From the NCBI GenBank assembly GCA_032358165.1, contig JAALGY010000019.1, positions 1,674,001-1,738,000 of the forward strand: 64,000 nucleotides of DNA, written 5' to 3'. Every line of letters starts with the position of its first letter. The first letter of the stretch is position 1. This stretch comes from Diplosphaera chodatii. Taxonomy: Eukaryota > Chlorophyta > Trebouxiophyceae > Prasiolales > Stichococcaceae. This document shows, one piece after another, positions 21,504 through 33,100 of this stretch. The notes under the pieces are model-generated. The model did no database searches, was not told where the DNA came from, and worked only from the letters and a program-made list of their open reading frames with translations. The position numbers and the translations under genes are program-made.

Positions 21504-24500
21504 ATGTGGCAGCAGCTGCGGAGTACCGTTGCTGATGTGAAGGAGTTTGGTACTGGGGCGCTGACCGAGGTCTCGCAGGGCGTGTCGCAGGGCCGCAAGC
21601 TTGCTGCTGAGTCAGCCAAGCGCGCTGCTGAGACAGCTGCCAGATCACAGCCCAACGCTGCGGCTCTGGCAGGCGCCGCAGCGTCATTCGTCGACGGGCG
21701 CCGCCGGAAACCAACCGCATCACGAGATAGCAGTGCGGACTTGGACACTGGAGGCACAGGCGTTGATCCCTCAGAACACCAGCAGTCGGCAGTGGACCTC
21801 TCAGGGCCAAGCAATGGCCACGTTGCCGCGCGTCCAGTGCCGTTGACAGGCAATGCAGACCATGCCACAGCGTCGGCAGATGCTAGTGAGCATGATGCAG
21901 CGACAGGACCTGCAGCATCACCTGTGGACCTGACACGGGATACCAGCTCAAGGCCTGCAAAGCTGCTGTCAGATGAGGGTGAGCAAGGTGCACAGCTGCA
22001 TACCTCCCCGACTCAAAGTGCCTGCAGTCAAACAGATGCAAGAATGTCATGGCCTTGAAGCGCACACCCCTGCTGGACTGCTGTATGAGGGCCGTGCTCT
22101 CCCAATATGCAGGCAGAAGCACGCAGGGTGGCACTCCTGTGCTGGGCACGCCAGGTTCTGCTGGGGCACAGCATTCGGAACCGCTTGCTGCACCAGTCGA
22201 ACCAGAACAGGCCCAGCATCAGCTTGCAAATGCTGCATCAGCGTCAGAACAGCCCCAGCCCCCGTCTGCACACGCCTCGAGCGCACATGAGCAGTCAGCA
22301 GCAGGCAGTGAGGCAGTTGACACAGTGGGGCCGGAGCAGCGGCTCACAGGCAGCAGCGATGATGCCCTGTCCAGCACAGACGGCACATCATCACAGCATG
22401 CTGGCATGGAACGCATCGCCAATGCCATTGAACCACCAGTTCTGCCAGCTGCTGAGGCAGCACCCAGCTATGTGGCAGATGATGCACTGCTGGCTGAGCT
22501 TGAGGCACTGCGCAGTCAAAATGCCAAGTTACAGCAGCAGGTGGGGTGACTCAGCATCTACATTGGCAGCATGCTTCAGTGGCATCACAATCATTCAAGC
22601 CTCCTGACTATCATGCAGAGATTCTGTATCCTGTCTGCAGTAGCCAAGGCGCCTATAGCACTAGGGTTTAGCACATGGGTTGAGACTGTGTGGTCTTCTC
22701 AAGCGTTCTTGGATCCCGTGTAGGTGGCAGTGGAGCGGCAGCTTGCAAAGGCAGCGGCAAGTGAGAAGGCCGACATCGAGGCCAGCCTCGCAGGCCTCAC
22801 AGCGCAGGTCAGGCCTCGAACACTGCACTGCGGCTACCATGTTCTGTCCTGACGAAATGCCCTGCTCCATGAGGTCGAATGACGATCGCGATCTGATCGG
22901 TGGCGCCCCTTCCCGACGTGCGCAGGTGCAGGAGCGGGACGCCGATGCAGCGGCCGCCAGGGCCGAGGCCGCGGGGCTGGCGGCGGAGCGCCACGCGGTG
23001 GACGCCGCGGTGGAGGAGCTGCGCACCATGCTGATGCAGTCGGTCGCGGAGCGCAGCCGCCTGGCGGGCGAGGCGGAGGCGGCGGAGCAGCGCATGACTG
23101 CGCTCCAGCGGGTGCATGTGGCTTTGGGTTTTGGCACTTGTGAAACGTACGCTCACGTTGACAGCACATACAGTGTCCTGAGCCCCGACCGCCTGCTATG
23201 ATGCTGCGATTGCCAGCTAGTGCTGTCTCACTGCAGGACCTGGACGAGAAGGCAGCTGCCATGGCGGGTGTGCAGGCACAGGCGTCTGGTTTTGCGGCCA
23301 AGCTGTCGGAGGCGGAGGCGGCCCTGGAGCGTAACACCGAGGTGGTCATCTGTCAAATCCTCGTGCACAGACTGCACTTGCGCATGTAGTGGCCATCTCA
23401 CCCTAGGTCCGGTCAGTGTTGCCAGCACTATTCACTGCACAACCTCAAGCTGGTGTTTACACAGGCCAACTCGGCGCTGAGTCTGGTGGAGCGGGAGGGC
23501 TTTGAGGCGCAGCTTGCATCCGCGCGGCAAGTGGCTGAGGATGCCCGGTCGTCTGCGGCAGCGGTAAGATCACCAGGCACTCTCCAAGGCCATGCGGTGT
23601 ACAAACACAACATACAGCCAGGTCACGTGCTAGTCACTGGCCTGCAACAGTGAGACAGTACCGCGCTTGTGGCTGAGTGGAAGCCGTACATACTGCAGGC
23701 GGAGGGTCGTGCTGAGAAGGCAGAGCGGGCACAGGCGGCTGCCGAGGCTGCTCGGGACTCGGCAGAGCAGCTGCGGCAGCAGATACAAGCAGAGGCGGAG
23801 GTACAGACGCCCCATTTGCTGAGGTGCTGTCACAACTTCAACAGTGGTGGCATACTGCTGGCCATACATCTGGTGCTGCCGCTCGAATCATATGGCACAT
23901 CTGGGGAGCCATGTGCGCAGGCTGCAGCAGCAGTTGCGGACCTGGAGAGGCAGCAGCGGGCTGCGGCCACCGGAGAGGCAGAAGCGCTACGGGCAGATGC
24001 AGAGCGGCGGGCCAAGGCGTTCAACGCCGCCGTCTCCGCCGCTGTCGGCCGCATCCGCACCGAACTGGAGGCAGAGTGCAGCGGGTTGACTGCCAGGTGT
24101 TTGTTGTTCGCCTTCTCCAAGCCATCGGATGCTGCCGAGGTCTTGAGTTCATTGACGAAGCACAGAGGTGCTCAATGTCTGGCACAATCACGCAAGCTAT
24201 GGCAGCGCTTTGCTGCAATGCGTATCGACATCCTCCTGAACGCTGCTGCAGGTTGCAGGAGGCAGAGCAGCGCCTGTCAGAGGCGCAGCTGGAGGCAGAG
24301 CAGGCGAACTCTGCAGCAGCTGAGGCAGATGCCAAGGTTGAAGCAGCCGGTGAGGCGGCGGCAGCGGCAGAGGCGCGTGCAGCGGAGGCGCAGCAGGCAG
24401 CTGCGAATGCTAGTGGCAGGGAGCAGGCAGCGCATCAGACGGCGGACGCTGGGCAGCAGGCACTGCTAGCTGCTCAGCGGTGAGGTGTCTCCAGCTTTGG

Positions 24501-25916
24501 GCTGGACCTTCCAGGATGTGCACTGTGGTTTGACCCTGCTTCATGGAGACTTTGGGCACCACCCCATGCATGACGGATGCCCGGTCAAGCATAGTATGTG
24601 CCCCATCTGCAGGGCGCAGCAGGATGCGGAGCAGCAGCTGGCGGCGGCGCAGCAGAAGCGCTCAGAGGCTGAGACGCGCGCAGCGGCTGCAGAGGCCGAC
24701 GCACAGACTGCTAAGGGGAATGCATCGGCTGCGGAGTCCCGTGGCGCCGTGGAGGCGGCCCTGTGGCGGGAGCGAGCCGAGGAGGCAGTCAGCGAGCTGC
24801 AGAAGCTGATGGCAGAGCGGGATGCAGCAAGCAGAGCGATGGCAGTGCCCGGTGGCGCCGAGGTCGCAAGGCAGGGCGCAGGTGCGGAGGCGACGCTGCG
24901 ACGTGACGCTGCCGATGCTGCAGCGGCGGCCGCGGCAGCCAACAGCGACGCGGCGCACCTGCGCCGACAGGTACAGCTTCGCTCTTCGTGACCAGTGCAA
25001 GTGCCTGCAACAGGTGCTGTGTTGATGCCCACAGCTGTTTCCTGTGATGCTCCGATCATTTCACAGGTTAGAGCGTACTGATTGCACAGCCTCCGAGCTG
25101 CACGATGAGCACTGGCAGGTGCACGCTGCAGGTGGTCACCTTGGAGCAGGAGGCAGCCGAGCTGCGGGCGGCTGCACGGCGGTCTGCAGCGGTGCGGCTC
25201 CCGGGTGCCGGCGATGTGCTGTCCTCGCTGGGCCTCGACAGCTGGAAGGACGCACGGCTGGGCCCCAAGGTGCACACAATTGATATCATGCTGGGCGCTC
25301 TGGGTCGAACGTTGCTGGCAGCACGACTGCAGGATAGGCCCGGGCTATGTTGCTGCAGGGCACATGCAGCCTGCATCTCCAATGCAGCCCGCATCCGCAA
25401 TCTGCCACGTCCCACCAACTGCAGGTGAAGGGGGATGAGGATCTGGAGGTGGGCATCCCTCGCTCGACAGCAGCCGGCGGCAGTGGGGTGGGCCTCATGG
25501 GGGCGGCGTCCGCCAGGAGGCGGGAGGTTGTGTCCCAGGTGAGGGTGCATGAGTGCAGTGGCTGAGGATGGCCAAGCCAATATGTCGTTACACCTGGATG
25601 CTATGCAGGCACATGATCCAGTTGCATTGCAGGTAAACGCATGAAATGCAGCCGGTGCATGTGCAAGAGGTCAGTTACAGCGTTGCACCCTCAAAGCACC
25701 CTCAAGAGCGGTGAATGGCGCAATTTAGACAATGGCGTCGACTGCCTGCAGATGCGGGGCACAGTGTCGATGCGCACCTGGCTCATCATCGCGTACCTGA
25801 CGGTGCTGCACTTCGCATTGATGGCCAGCTTCACACGCCGCGGCGGCGCATTAACAGGTTACGACCTGGAACAGCTGTGTGCTGGCGGCCGCGCCCACAG
25901 CCTGCCTGGTACATAG
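21504..25916 (+). CDS. Golgin-like coiled-coil protein with C-terminal membrane anchor
   Basis: The protein starts MWQQLRSTVADVKEFGTGAL. A polar, probably disordered region follows (to about 22480), then a very long coiled coil built from many small exons: 22724-22807, 22925-23113, 23237-23345, 23464-23563, 23699-23800, 23918-24078, 24255-24481, 24614-24970 and others. The coil is strikingly rich in Ala and Glu (for example AEARAAEAQQAAANASGREQ). The last exon carries a basic stretch and one hydrophobic helix (TWLIIAYLTVLHFALMASF), then a short tail ending at 25916. Coiled coil plus a single C-terminal anchor with a YL..LH motif is the plan of golgin-84/CASP-type Golgi tethers. No GRIP domain is visible. 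A golgin role is inferred from architecture, since coiled coils diverge quickly. Confidence 0.65.
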
Positions 25917-26479
25917 ATATTGGGTGCTGTTAGTGGCTCATCACTGCATGTTGACACAGTGCTACCGTTGGTTTTCACGATTGTGACGATGATCACCTCG
26001 ATCATAGTGACTCGCTCTTCGTCAAGGTCACGGCTGATGCAAGTGTACTGCTGCGCACGTGTGCACTGCGCCGATTACCGCCGGTCCTGCGGACTCGCAT
26101 GCAGTGGCAACGCTCACATCTGCTCGCATAGCTGTTCTGCGTCAGGATGAAATATCTGGGCCAGTGGTCTGTTGCGCTTCAGGACCAAGGGATCGCGCAG
26201 CGGAGCACAGCGTCGCACCCGCCATAATCATCAAGGTACCTCACGAGCGTCATCTGAAGCTTTCCGCCGGTTGGGAGGCGTTGATAGGGTGCAGCCGGAG
26301 TGCATCGCTGTAACGTGCACTGCTTACCCAGCAAGTGGCATCAGGCGCGCAACAGAGATCGGCACCGTGCACTGGTGACTTCGAAGCAGACGAAGCTGTA
26401 CTCGTGAGCAGCAGTTGCTAAGCCCTACTCTACACCCAGCTGCGGTTCCGTACGCGGTCGCGGCAGCGGCGCCGACTGC
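25917..26479. other. Intergenic region, no gene seen
   Basis: It holds the golgin 3' end and the promoter of the SGNH-like gene. No conserved frame, RNA gene or repeat was found. Confidence 0.5.
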
Positions 26480-28003
26480 ATGAAGGGATCACCAGGGGAC
26501 CTGCCTCGATATGGCGACCAGCAGTCTGCCACAGGGCTGTGGCGGTGGCTTGGCCCCACAGGCTGCCGGCGATGGTGGTCTCGCGTCACGCTACTGGCGT
26601 GCACCGCAGCCATTATCCTCGTGTGGCCGCTGCCCATCTTCATGCAGATGCAGCGGGGGGTGTGGCTGATGCCGCCGCCGCACGGCGGCTTCATGCACCA
26701 TGCGTACGGCCCGCTGCACGGGCGCTACCTGCACGGCCTCATGGCTGACGGCACCTCGTGCGAGCGTTTCGTGCCCGACTCTTGCTATTTCATCCCAGGT
26801 CAGAAGCAGCCATGGCAGCCACCGATCCCAGAGGCCCCAGTGACCTTCGATGTGGGGGAGGTGTTGGGGGAGTGCCCTTTCCCAGCCGGAGGCGTCTACA
26901 TGGACCAGCCTGGCCCCTGGTGTTTGTCGCCGCCGCCAGCTTTCTGGCAGCCACCGATGCGGGACCGCCCTACCTGCGGCAACGGCGCATGCTGTGTCAA
27001 GGACGTGCTGCAGGGCGACTTTGCCATTGATAAAGCGACAGGGCAGTACGAGCTGGTTCCAGCCGTCTCGATGGGCTGCAAGTACCATGACTTCAGTCGC
27101 CAGGACGTGTTCAGCTGCTTCCACAAGCGCAGCGACAATGCCGCCGTTGTCATGATCGGTGACAGCATGACAAGGCAAGTGTTCGCGCGGGCTGTGGGCA
27201 TGTTTAGGGGCCAGAAGCAGTCATTCGACTTTGCGTGGCACAACTCGGCACGTTATGACGTCTGCGCAAACGCCCGTGCTGGCGCTGACAGGTTCATCGT
27301 GGCACCGGCACCAATCGGCCAGTACCCCTTCAACTACAGCGGCAACCTGGAGCTGGACGAGCTATTCAGCGACACAGAGTATCTGGGCCCCAGCCCGCTG
27401 GACTTCTGCGCATCACAGCCGCTGGCGATCAAGTACATTTGGGCCATCACATTCGAGTGGCAGGCGTACCACCTACTGAAGTACTTGAACACACATGATG
27501 TGTCGGACAGTGTTATCACCATGATGATTGGGTACCATGACCGCCGGCATCAGGTGCCGCCCGACTACTGGGCGGCCATCGATGCGGCGGCGCACCTGGC
27601 GCGGCGGGTAGTGGTGCTCACGGTGCCGACGTCCATCGTCGGCGAGCCGCTCCGGCAGCAGCAGGGCCAGTGGCAGCAGCGCAACAAGGAGATTCGGGAC
27701 TGGGTGTCAAAGCGCAAGGACAACAAGGTGGCGCTCGTGGACTTTGACAAGCTGGCCTGGATGGACCACTCGCCGCCCGGCACCCATGGCCACAACTGGC
27801 ACTACCAGTGCACGCTGCGCTTTGCGGTTCCGGAGGGGAATCAGACGGTGCTGGAGGCGCGTGAGAAGGAGCACCGCTTCATCACCCCCACAGGGTGGGC
27901 ACTGCATGAGGTTAGCGTCAACGAGGGCAAGGCGGATTGCGTGGATGACATGAACAGGGTCGTCATGAACCTGATCTTCAATAGTGCTTGCAACGAGGGG
28001 TAA
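26480..28003 (+). CDS. Intronless type II membrane protein with SGNH/PC-esterase-like motif
   Basis: A single 507-residue frame with no intron. After a short cytosolic basic segment (residues 1-35) comes one membrane helix (VTLLACTAAIILVWPLPIFM, about residues 36-56), then a large luminal domain rich in Cys, Trp and aromatic residues. At about residue 230 lies VVMIGDSMTRQVF, the GDS(M/L)xR block of the SGNH fold used by PC-esterase, TBL and CAS1-type O-acetyltransferases or esterases of glycans. Later come MMIGYHDRRHQVPPDYW, VVVLTVPTS and MDHSPPGTHGHNWHYQC. The usual C-terminal DxxH pair is not clear, but DH and several His residues occur there. A Golgi enzyme modifying wall polysaccharide or glycoprotein is a reasonable inference. 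The substrate is unknown and the family call is tentative. Confidence 0.6.
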   Translation: MKGSPGDLPRYGDQQSATGLWRWLGPTGCRRWWSRVTLLACTAAIILVWPLPIFMQMQRGVWLMPPPHGGFMHHAYGPLHGRYLHGLMADGTSCERFVPDSCYFIPGQKQPWQPPIPEAPVTFDVGEVLGECPFPAGGVYMDQPGPWCLSPPPAFWQPPMRDRPTCGNGACCVKDVLQGDFAIDKATGQYELVPAVSMGCKYHDFSRQDVFSCFHKRSDNAAVVMIGDSMTRQVFARAVGMFRGQKQSFDFAWHNSARYDVCANARAGADRFIVAPAPIGQYPFNYSGNLELDELFSDTEYLGPSPLDFCASQPLAIKYIWAITFEWQAYHLLKYLNTHDVSDSVITMMIGYHDRRHQVPPDYWAAIDAAAHLARRVVVLTVPTSIVGEPLRQQQGQWQQRNKEIRDWVSKRKDNKVALVDFDKLAWMDHSPPGTHGHNWHYQCTLRFAVPEGNQTVLEAREKEHRFITPTGWALHEVSVNEGKADCVDDMNRVVMNLIFNSACNEG

Positions 28004-28361
28004 ATTGCTGAGGAGCCTGGAGTAAAAACCGTGGGATTGAAAGACATTGGGATACCACACCTGCAGCACTGTATGCCGACATGCTTCACAACACCACCTA
28101 ACAAGCACTGTGCACTGCATCGTTAGCCATGAAGTCTGGGAAGCAAGGGATCTGGCTGTTTTGTGCTGAAAGTGTCAGCTGAGCGCTTTATAGACGTGTG
28201 CTTACATGTGTGCGTGTATGGACGGGGGCGCCGGCCATGCAACACACCAATGCAGCTGAGACAATGACAACTAGGATCTGCAGCGTTCATGACAGCATGT
28301 GTGCCCCGACTATTTACTGCAACTACACCAGGGCAACATGTATCCGCCAGCAGCAGCCTCA
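28004..28361. other. Convergent 3' intergenic region
   Basis: It separates the stop of the SGNH-like gene (+) from the stop of the fibrillin gene (-) and should contain both 3' untranslated regions. Nothing else is seen. Confidence 0.5.
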
Positions 28362-29690
28362 CTAGCCCTCCAGTGTTGAGCGCCGCCTAACGAGCAGCTT
28401 CTGCAGCACATCAGTCCGAACCTGGACCACCAGGCTGTTCCCGCCGCCACGCAGCAGCCGCAGACTGTCATCTGTGTACATGATCGTGAACTTGCCCTTG
28501 CCCCTGTAACACGCACGAACATGAACAAGGCATGTCAACCTGTGACATGTGGCGAACATAAAGTTGCCAGTGTAGGGATTGCTGACCCACCGCTGATTCT
28601 ACCGCAAACATTGCCAGGCAGCACACGCTGGTGCCTCCCTACCTAATGGGCAGTGCCAGCTGCTTGCCAAACGCATGCAGCGTGGCGCCTGTGACTGATG
28701 TCTGCACCTCCACCGGCGTGTTGCTGGTGTCCCCCTGCACACCAGTGCACCCAAGCCCTGACATGCCGGCACTCTGCCACTTCATCTCCTATGACGACCA
28801 GATGTTGCACCACGCATCCGACAGCATGTCAGGACTCAAAGCGACGGTCGGCAACGATCAGATCTGTGTACCTGCGGCTGGTATGTGCCATCTGCTGTCA
28901 CGAAAACCGTCTTGCCGAACACATCGGCACTGTTGACAACCGTTCGGCTGCTGGGGTCGAAGTCCTGAGATGCCTGCGCCGGATTGTAGAGCGTTCAGCC
29001 CAGTCTGCGGAACCTCAGAGCTTGGTGATTGGGTGTGCGGCGTGCCAGACAGCGCCAATGCGCATTCAGGGACGGCAGCTGTCCTGCTGACCTCATTCTT
29101 GAAGCTGGCCAGGCGGCCGGGTGCGCCCCATCCCTGCCACAGCAGCGGCCCCCTGGACCACACCACCTGCACATCACCGTGCAATATTCAGACTAAATGC
29201 CCAAGTGCTGTGCAATAAGCCACTGGACCGTGCAGCCTGACCGAGATGCCACAGCAATGCAGCATGCAGTGAGTAGGTGCAGTTGCCACATTGGGCCATC
29301 AGCAATGCACCTGCCAGGGTCCGCCGCCAATCAGCCGCTCGTCAAATGCCCGGGGGGCGGACAGCAGGGTATCGACGAGGCCAGGGATAACGGCCTCATT
29401 CCCTGAGGCGATGCTCTGCCTGATGCCCTCAGCTGCCTGCAGCAGTGGATCCCTGTGGGACCACACATGAAGTGCACCTGAGTGCAATGTGTATACCCTA
29501 TTTGTGCTCCTGTGCAGGTACACACGCCTGACCAGCGGTGGCAAACATCGCAGGATGGTCGAGACTTTCTCACGCTGGTCGGATGGCAGGAGCAAGGAGC
29601 CCCCGCAGGAAGCTGCTGACCGTCTGAGGTGGTGCGGATTGCGCTTTAGCCTCAGCGCCTGCCTCTGCCTCTGCCTATGGAACGGCCTCT
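28362..29690 (-). CDS. Plastid lipid-associated protein / fibrillin (PAP) family
   Basis: Fibrillins coat plastoglobules and thylakoid lipids or act in plastoquinone biosynthesis. Minus-strand exons encode SDQREKVSTILRCLPPLV (near 29580), AAEGIRQSIASGNEAVIPGL and LIGGGPWQ (near 29440-29310), VQVVWSRGPLLWQGWGAPGR (near 29165), SRTVVNSADVFGKTVFV (near 28960), NTPVEVQTSVTGATLHAFGK (near 28715) and the last exon with GKGKFTIMYTDDSLRLLRGG, stopping at 28362. The closing Y-DD-LR--RG-G-slvVQV strand is the most diagnostic PAP feature. GGPWQVVWS resembles the start of the lipocalin-like barrel. No start codon was found: the open frame runs back to a TAG near 29700 without an ATG. A leader exon probably lies upstream; an ATG at 29948 opening a short basic peptide is one candidate. 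Confidence 0.75.
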
Positions 29691-30196
29691 GCCGTGAGGT
29701 GCAACCCTACCAAGCGTCTGGATCGCAATGGTGCCTGATGTCTGAAGTCCCTGTATGATGCAAAAGAGGTCCAACCATGTGCGCGTGCGGCAGATGGCGG
29801 CAGTTTCCGTTTATTTCAGGCAAAACAGCGTGCGATCCTTGCGTCACGAACAGATGAGACGTTCAGTGGGTCACCTCACTACATTTCTGTGCCGCTGCTG
29901 ACACAAAGGGACACCATGGGCTTTGTGGCCCAGCATGTGAAGCGACATCTGGGTTGAGTTCACCCAATCAGCATGGGGTTGCAGCGTCTGATGTGCTCGT
30001 GTTCGCAGCTCATGTGCTGACAGTGCTTTGGCCGTTGGCTTCCGATTGAGGCGCAGGGAAAAGCTGCAACTGACTCAGATCTTCGTGCTTACCACGATCA
30101 CCCATGATCAATTGGCACACAGTCAGAATATCTATCTGCAGATATCAAGCAGAGTCCCAATCAGGAAGATGGGTTGAGCTACGGTCGCAATTGCAG
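29691..30196. other. Intergenic region, possible fibrillin leader exon
   Basis: It is bounded by the first supported fibrillin exon and the stop of the HROB gene, both on the minus strand. A short ATG-led basic frame (29948 down to about 29875) with a GTGACC donor-like end might encode the missing transit-peptide start. No other feature is seen. Confidence 0.3.
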
Positions 30197-33100
30197 TCAC
30201 ATGTCGTCCAACCCGTCCAGCAGCATTTCCTCGTCGTCCACTGCCTCTGGCAGCGTGCTCTGCACGCTGAGGTGGTGCCTGAGGGGCTGACACATGGCCA
30301 ACGGCTGCGCGGCTGCAGCGTTTTGGCCTACTCCCGCATTTGTTGCATCGGCCAGAGCTGGTCGCACAGCCATGAGCGGCAGCCCTGCAGCAGCACCCTC
30401 GGTGCTATTGCGCTGATTGACACTAGTAGCTGCTGCTGCTGCTGCTTCACCAAAGCGTGGTGCCAGCTGTCGGCTGCCGCTGAATGTCTGGGTGCCACCA
30501 TATGGGTGGCTGGGATGTGCACCAGCTTGGTTGCTGCCGCTGGGCACCGTTCGCACGGTCACAGCTGGGTGCTGGGCACCCAGCTGGCGTTGACTGATGC
30601 GTGGTGCCAGCACGACCGGCTGCTGAGACGCCACCTGCGATCTGGCAATGGCATACTGCTCAGCCGCTGAGCGGTGTTGCGCCTGCTGCCGCTGCTGTGA
30701 GGGCATCTCCAGGCCAAGCAGACCCTCCGAAGGCATCAGCCGCCCCGGCCGTTGGTGGTCCTGGACGCTCGCAGCACTGCAGCCACCAGAATGCCGTGGG
30801 TGTTGCTGCGGCTGCTGCTGCAGCGCTGCCATTGAGGACTCGAGCAGCTGCTGTGAGGGTGCGGCTGCGCCGGCCTGGCTGGGCAGGCCCCCTGGACTTG
30901 GCGCCAGCACCTGCAATCATGCGGTTTCGATATTCAACAGCCAAGATGTTCTGGATCTGTGTGCACTACTGCCGTACCATTTTGGAGCGTGACTGATTTG
31001 CACCACTGCAGCTTGTTGCACACCCATGCCATGTGCCACTCTCCTGCACAATGTTGTCGGGCGCGACGCACAGCACGCAAGGGCCCTCGAGGCTCAGCGG
31101 GAGAAGCGGCACCTGCAGTGCAACAGAGCATATGCATTGAGGAGATCTGGCTACAGCCACTGCAACAGCCACCTCGAGCCTGAGCACATAAAGCATGTGG
31201 TAGCATAGGCATCGTGGCACTGGGGACCCGTACATAGGAGCGAGGTGCCTGTGGCCAGACATGGCGATGTACCTGCTGCAACATTAGTACAGCGCCAGGC
31301 TTGGGGCAGTCTTCACCGGCCATCACCGCCCGGTTGAGACAGCCCGCCATGCGCCCAGTCGGGTCCTGCATAGATGCAGCGCCATGAGCCCTTGAGAATC
31401 GAGAGGGTCCTCAAGTGTCATAACAACATCAAGTGTGCGGCTCCTTTGTAAGGCTGACAACTGCTGTCTCGTACCTTGACGACCATCTGTCCTTCGCCGG
31501 ATGCCAGACAGCTGGCAGATACGACAAGCAGCAACATCTGCGCTGCCAGCACATGTCGTCAGCAATGATGTGGACACGCATGTCGTCGAATTGGCATTCC
31601 TGGACAACATTGTATATAGTTCCATTGACTGTCCCTATGCAATGCTCACAGACTACAGTCCAGTGCTGAAGCGGGTACAATGCCAGCAGGCGTACCCGCG
31701 GGATCACGCTTGCACCAGCCAAGGCCAGCACCCGTCGCACAGAGTGCCGCAGCAATGGCGAATCCTCTGGAATTGCAGCAGACACCAGCATTATAGTACG
31801 ACCAATGGTTTGTTGTATCCATGTACGTGCACAGGGGTTGCTGTCATGCAGCATGGCAATTGCCTCATCTGAGTTCCCCTCAGCAGCTGCTCACCATCAA
31901 AGTGCGGCAGGTCAAGGGCGTCCAGCGCAGATCGCCAGGTTTCTGATAGGAAGTCCGGATCTGTCGACTGCTGTACGCTGCTGTGACGGCGCGCCCTGGC
32001 AACTGCCTGCACGTTGTGTAGGGTTTGTTTATGGCTCAGGGCCGGGGGCTGTCACATTGCAAGGGTTCATCTCCCACATTGTTCTTGGCTTGGTGCGTAT
32101 GCATGTGCTGACAGGGTCCCCCAGGGTGGCCAGTGCACATGTGTACAATGTGTCCACACCTGCGACGGTCCGAGCACATCCGCCAGGGTGCAGGGCGCTG
32201 CCCCGGATGCCATCTGGTGTTGAAGCACACCCGCTGGGCCGGGTATGGTGGCAGCCTGCACAAGGTGTCAGCTCGCTGATCATGCCATGCCTGGACGGGG
32301 GACTTGCAAAGGTCATGAAGATGTGAGTGAACAGCTTTGTTGGACACTTGCATTCCGTATGCAACTGTGAGCCGCTGTTGCAGGGTGCACCTGTGCCCTT
32401 TGGGCTGGCTGAGAGGCGTGATTGGGGTCTGGTGCATTGCCTGGGCTCGGCGGCTGCATTTGGCTGGGCACAGGCATTGACATGCCAGGAGGATCCACAC
32501 CCTGTATTGGCTGCAAGATCCCAGGCATAGCGTGCTGTGGCAGATGATTCAACTCCTGCTGTTGCTGCTGCGCAGCCTGCCCCGTTGCATGTGATGGCTG
32601 CAATGCCTGCTGAGAAAACTGTTGCGGCTGCGAAGATGTGCTCCGCAGCGGGGCCGGCTGCCGCGGTGTCACCAGCTGTCGTGGTTGGAATGGTGCCATA
32701 AAAAAACAACCTAAAACTAATTTGCCGTCACTCATACAAAGCTCAGCATTGGAGGAAGGTGGGGCGCTGCTGCGCTGAAATGGTGGGTGCATGGCAGCTG
32801 ACTGCGGCGCAGAACACTGCCCCACTGGTTGGAGTGCAGCGGAGCTGCTGTGGCAGCGTGATGACGGCGCCGGCAGGGGCTGCTGTGGACGCTGTGAGGA
32901 CTGTAGCTGGGACTGTTCACATAGCTCTCGTGGCGGCTGCGTCCTTTGCTGCTTAGCCGGCGGCGGGCCGCTGCGTCTGGCTGCAGTGTTTCCCCTGGGC
33001 GGGCTGAGCACCGGCAACCCAGGATCCACGCTGCAGGCACCAGTGGCACTAGTGTTGATTGCTCATAAGACGACGATGTCAAGGCTGCAATCCGCGACGT

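Noticed and set aside
31370..31450. Minus-strand reading LDVVMTLE... next to DPTGRM, suggesting a frameshift in HROB
   Set aside because: The upstream exon ending GEGQMVVK with a GTACGA donor joins DPTGRM in phase and fits the OB fold better, so the apparent frameshift is inside an intron.
32313..33029. One continuous HROB exon of 238 codons
   Set aside because: Near 32735-32670 it contains a good donor (GTATGAGT), a T-run and an acceptor (ACGACAG), so a small intron probably interrupts it.
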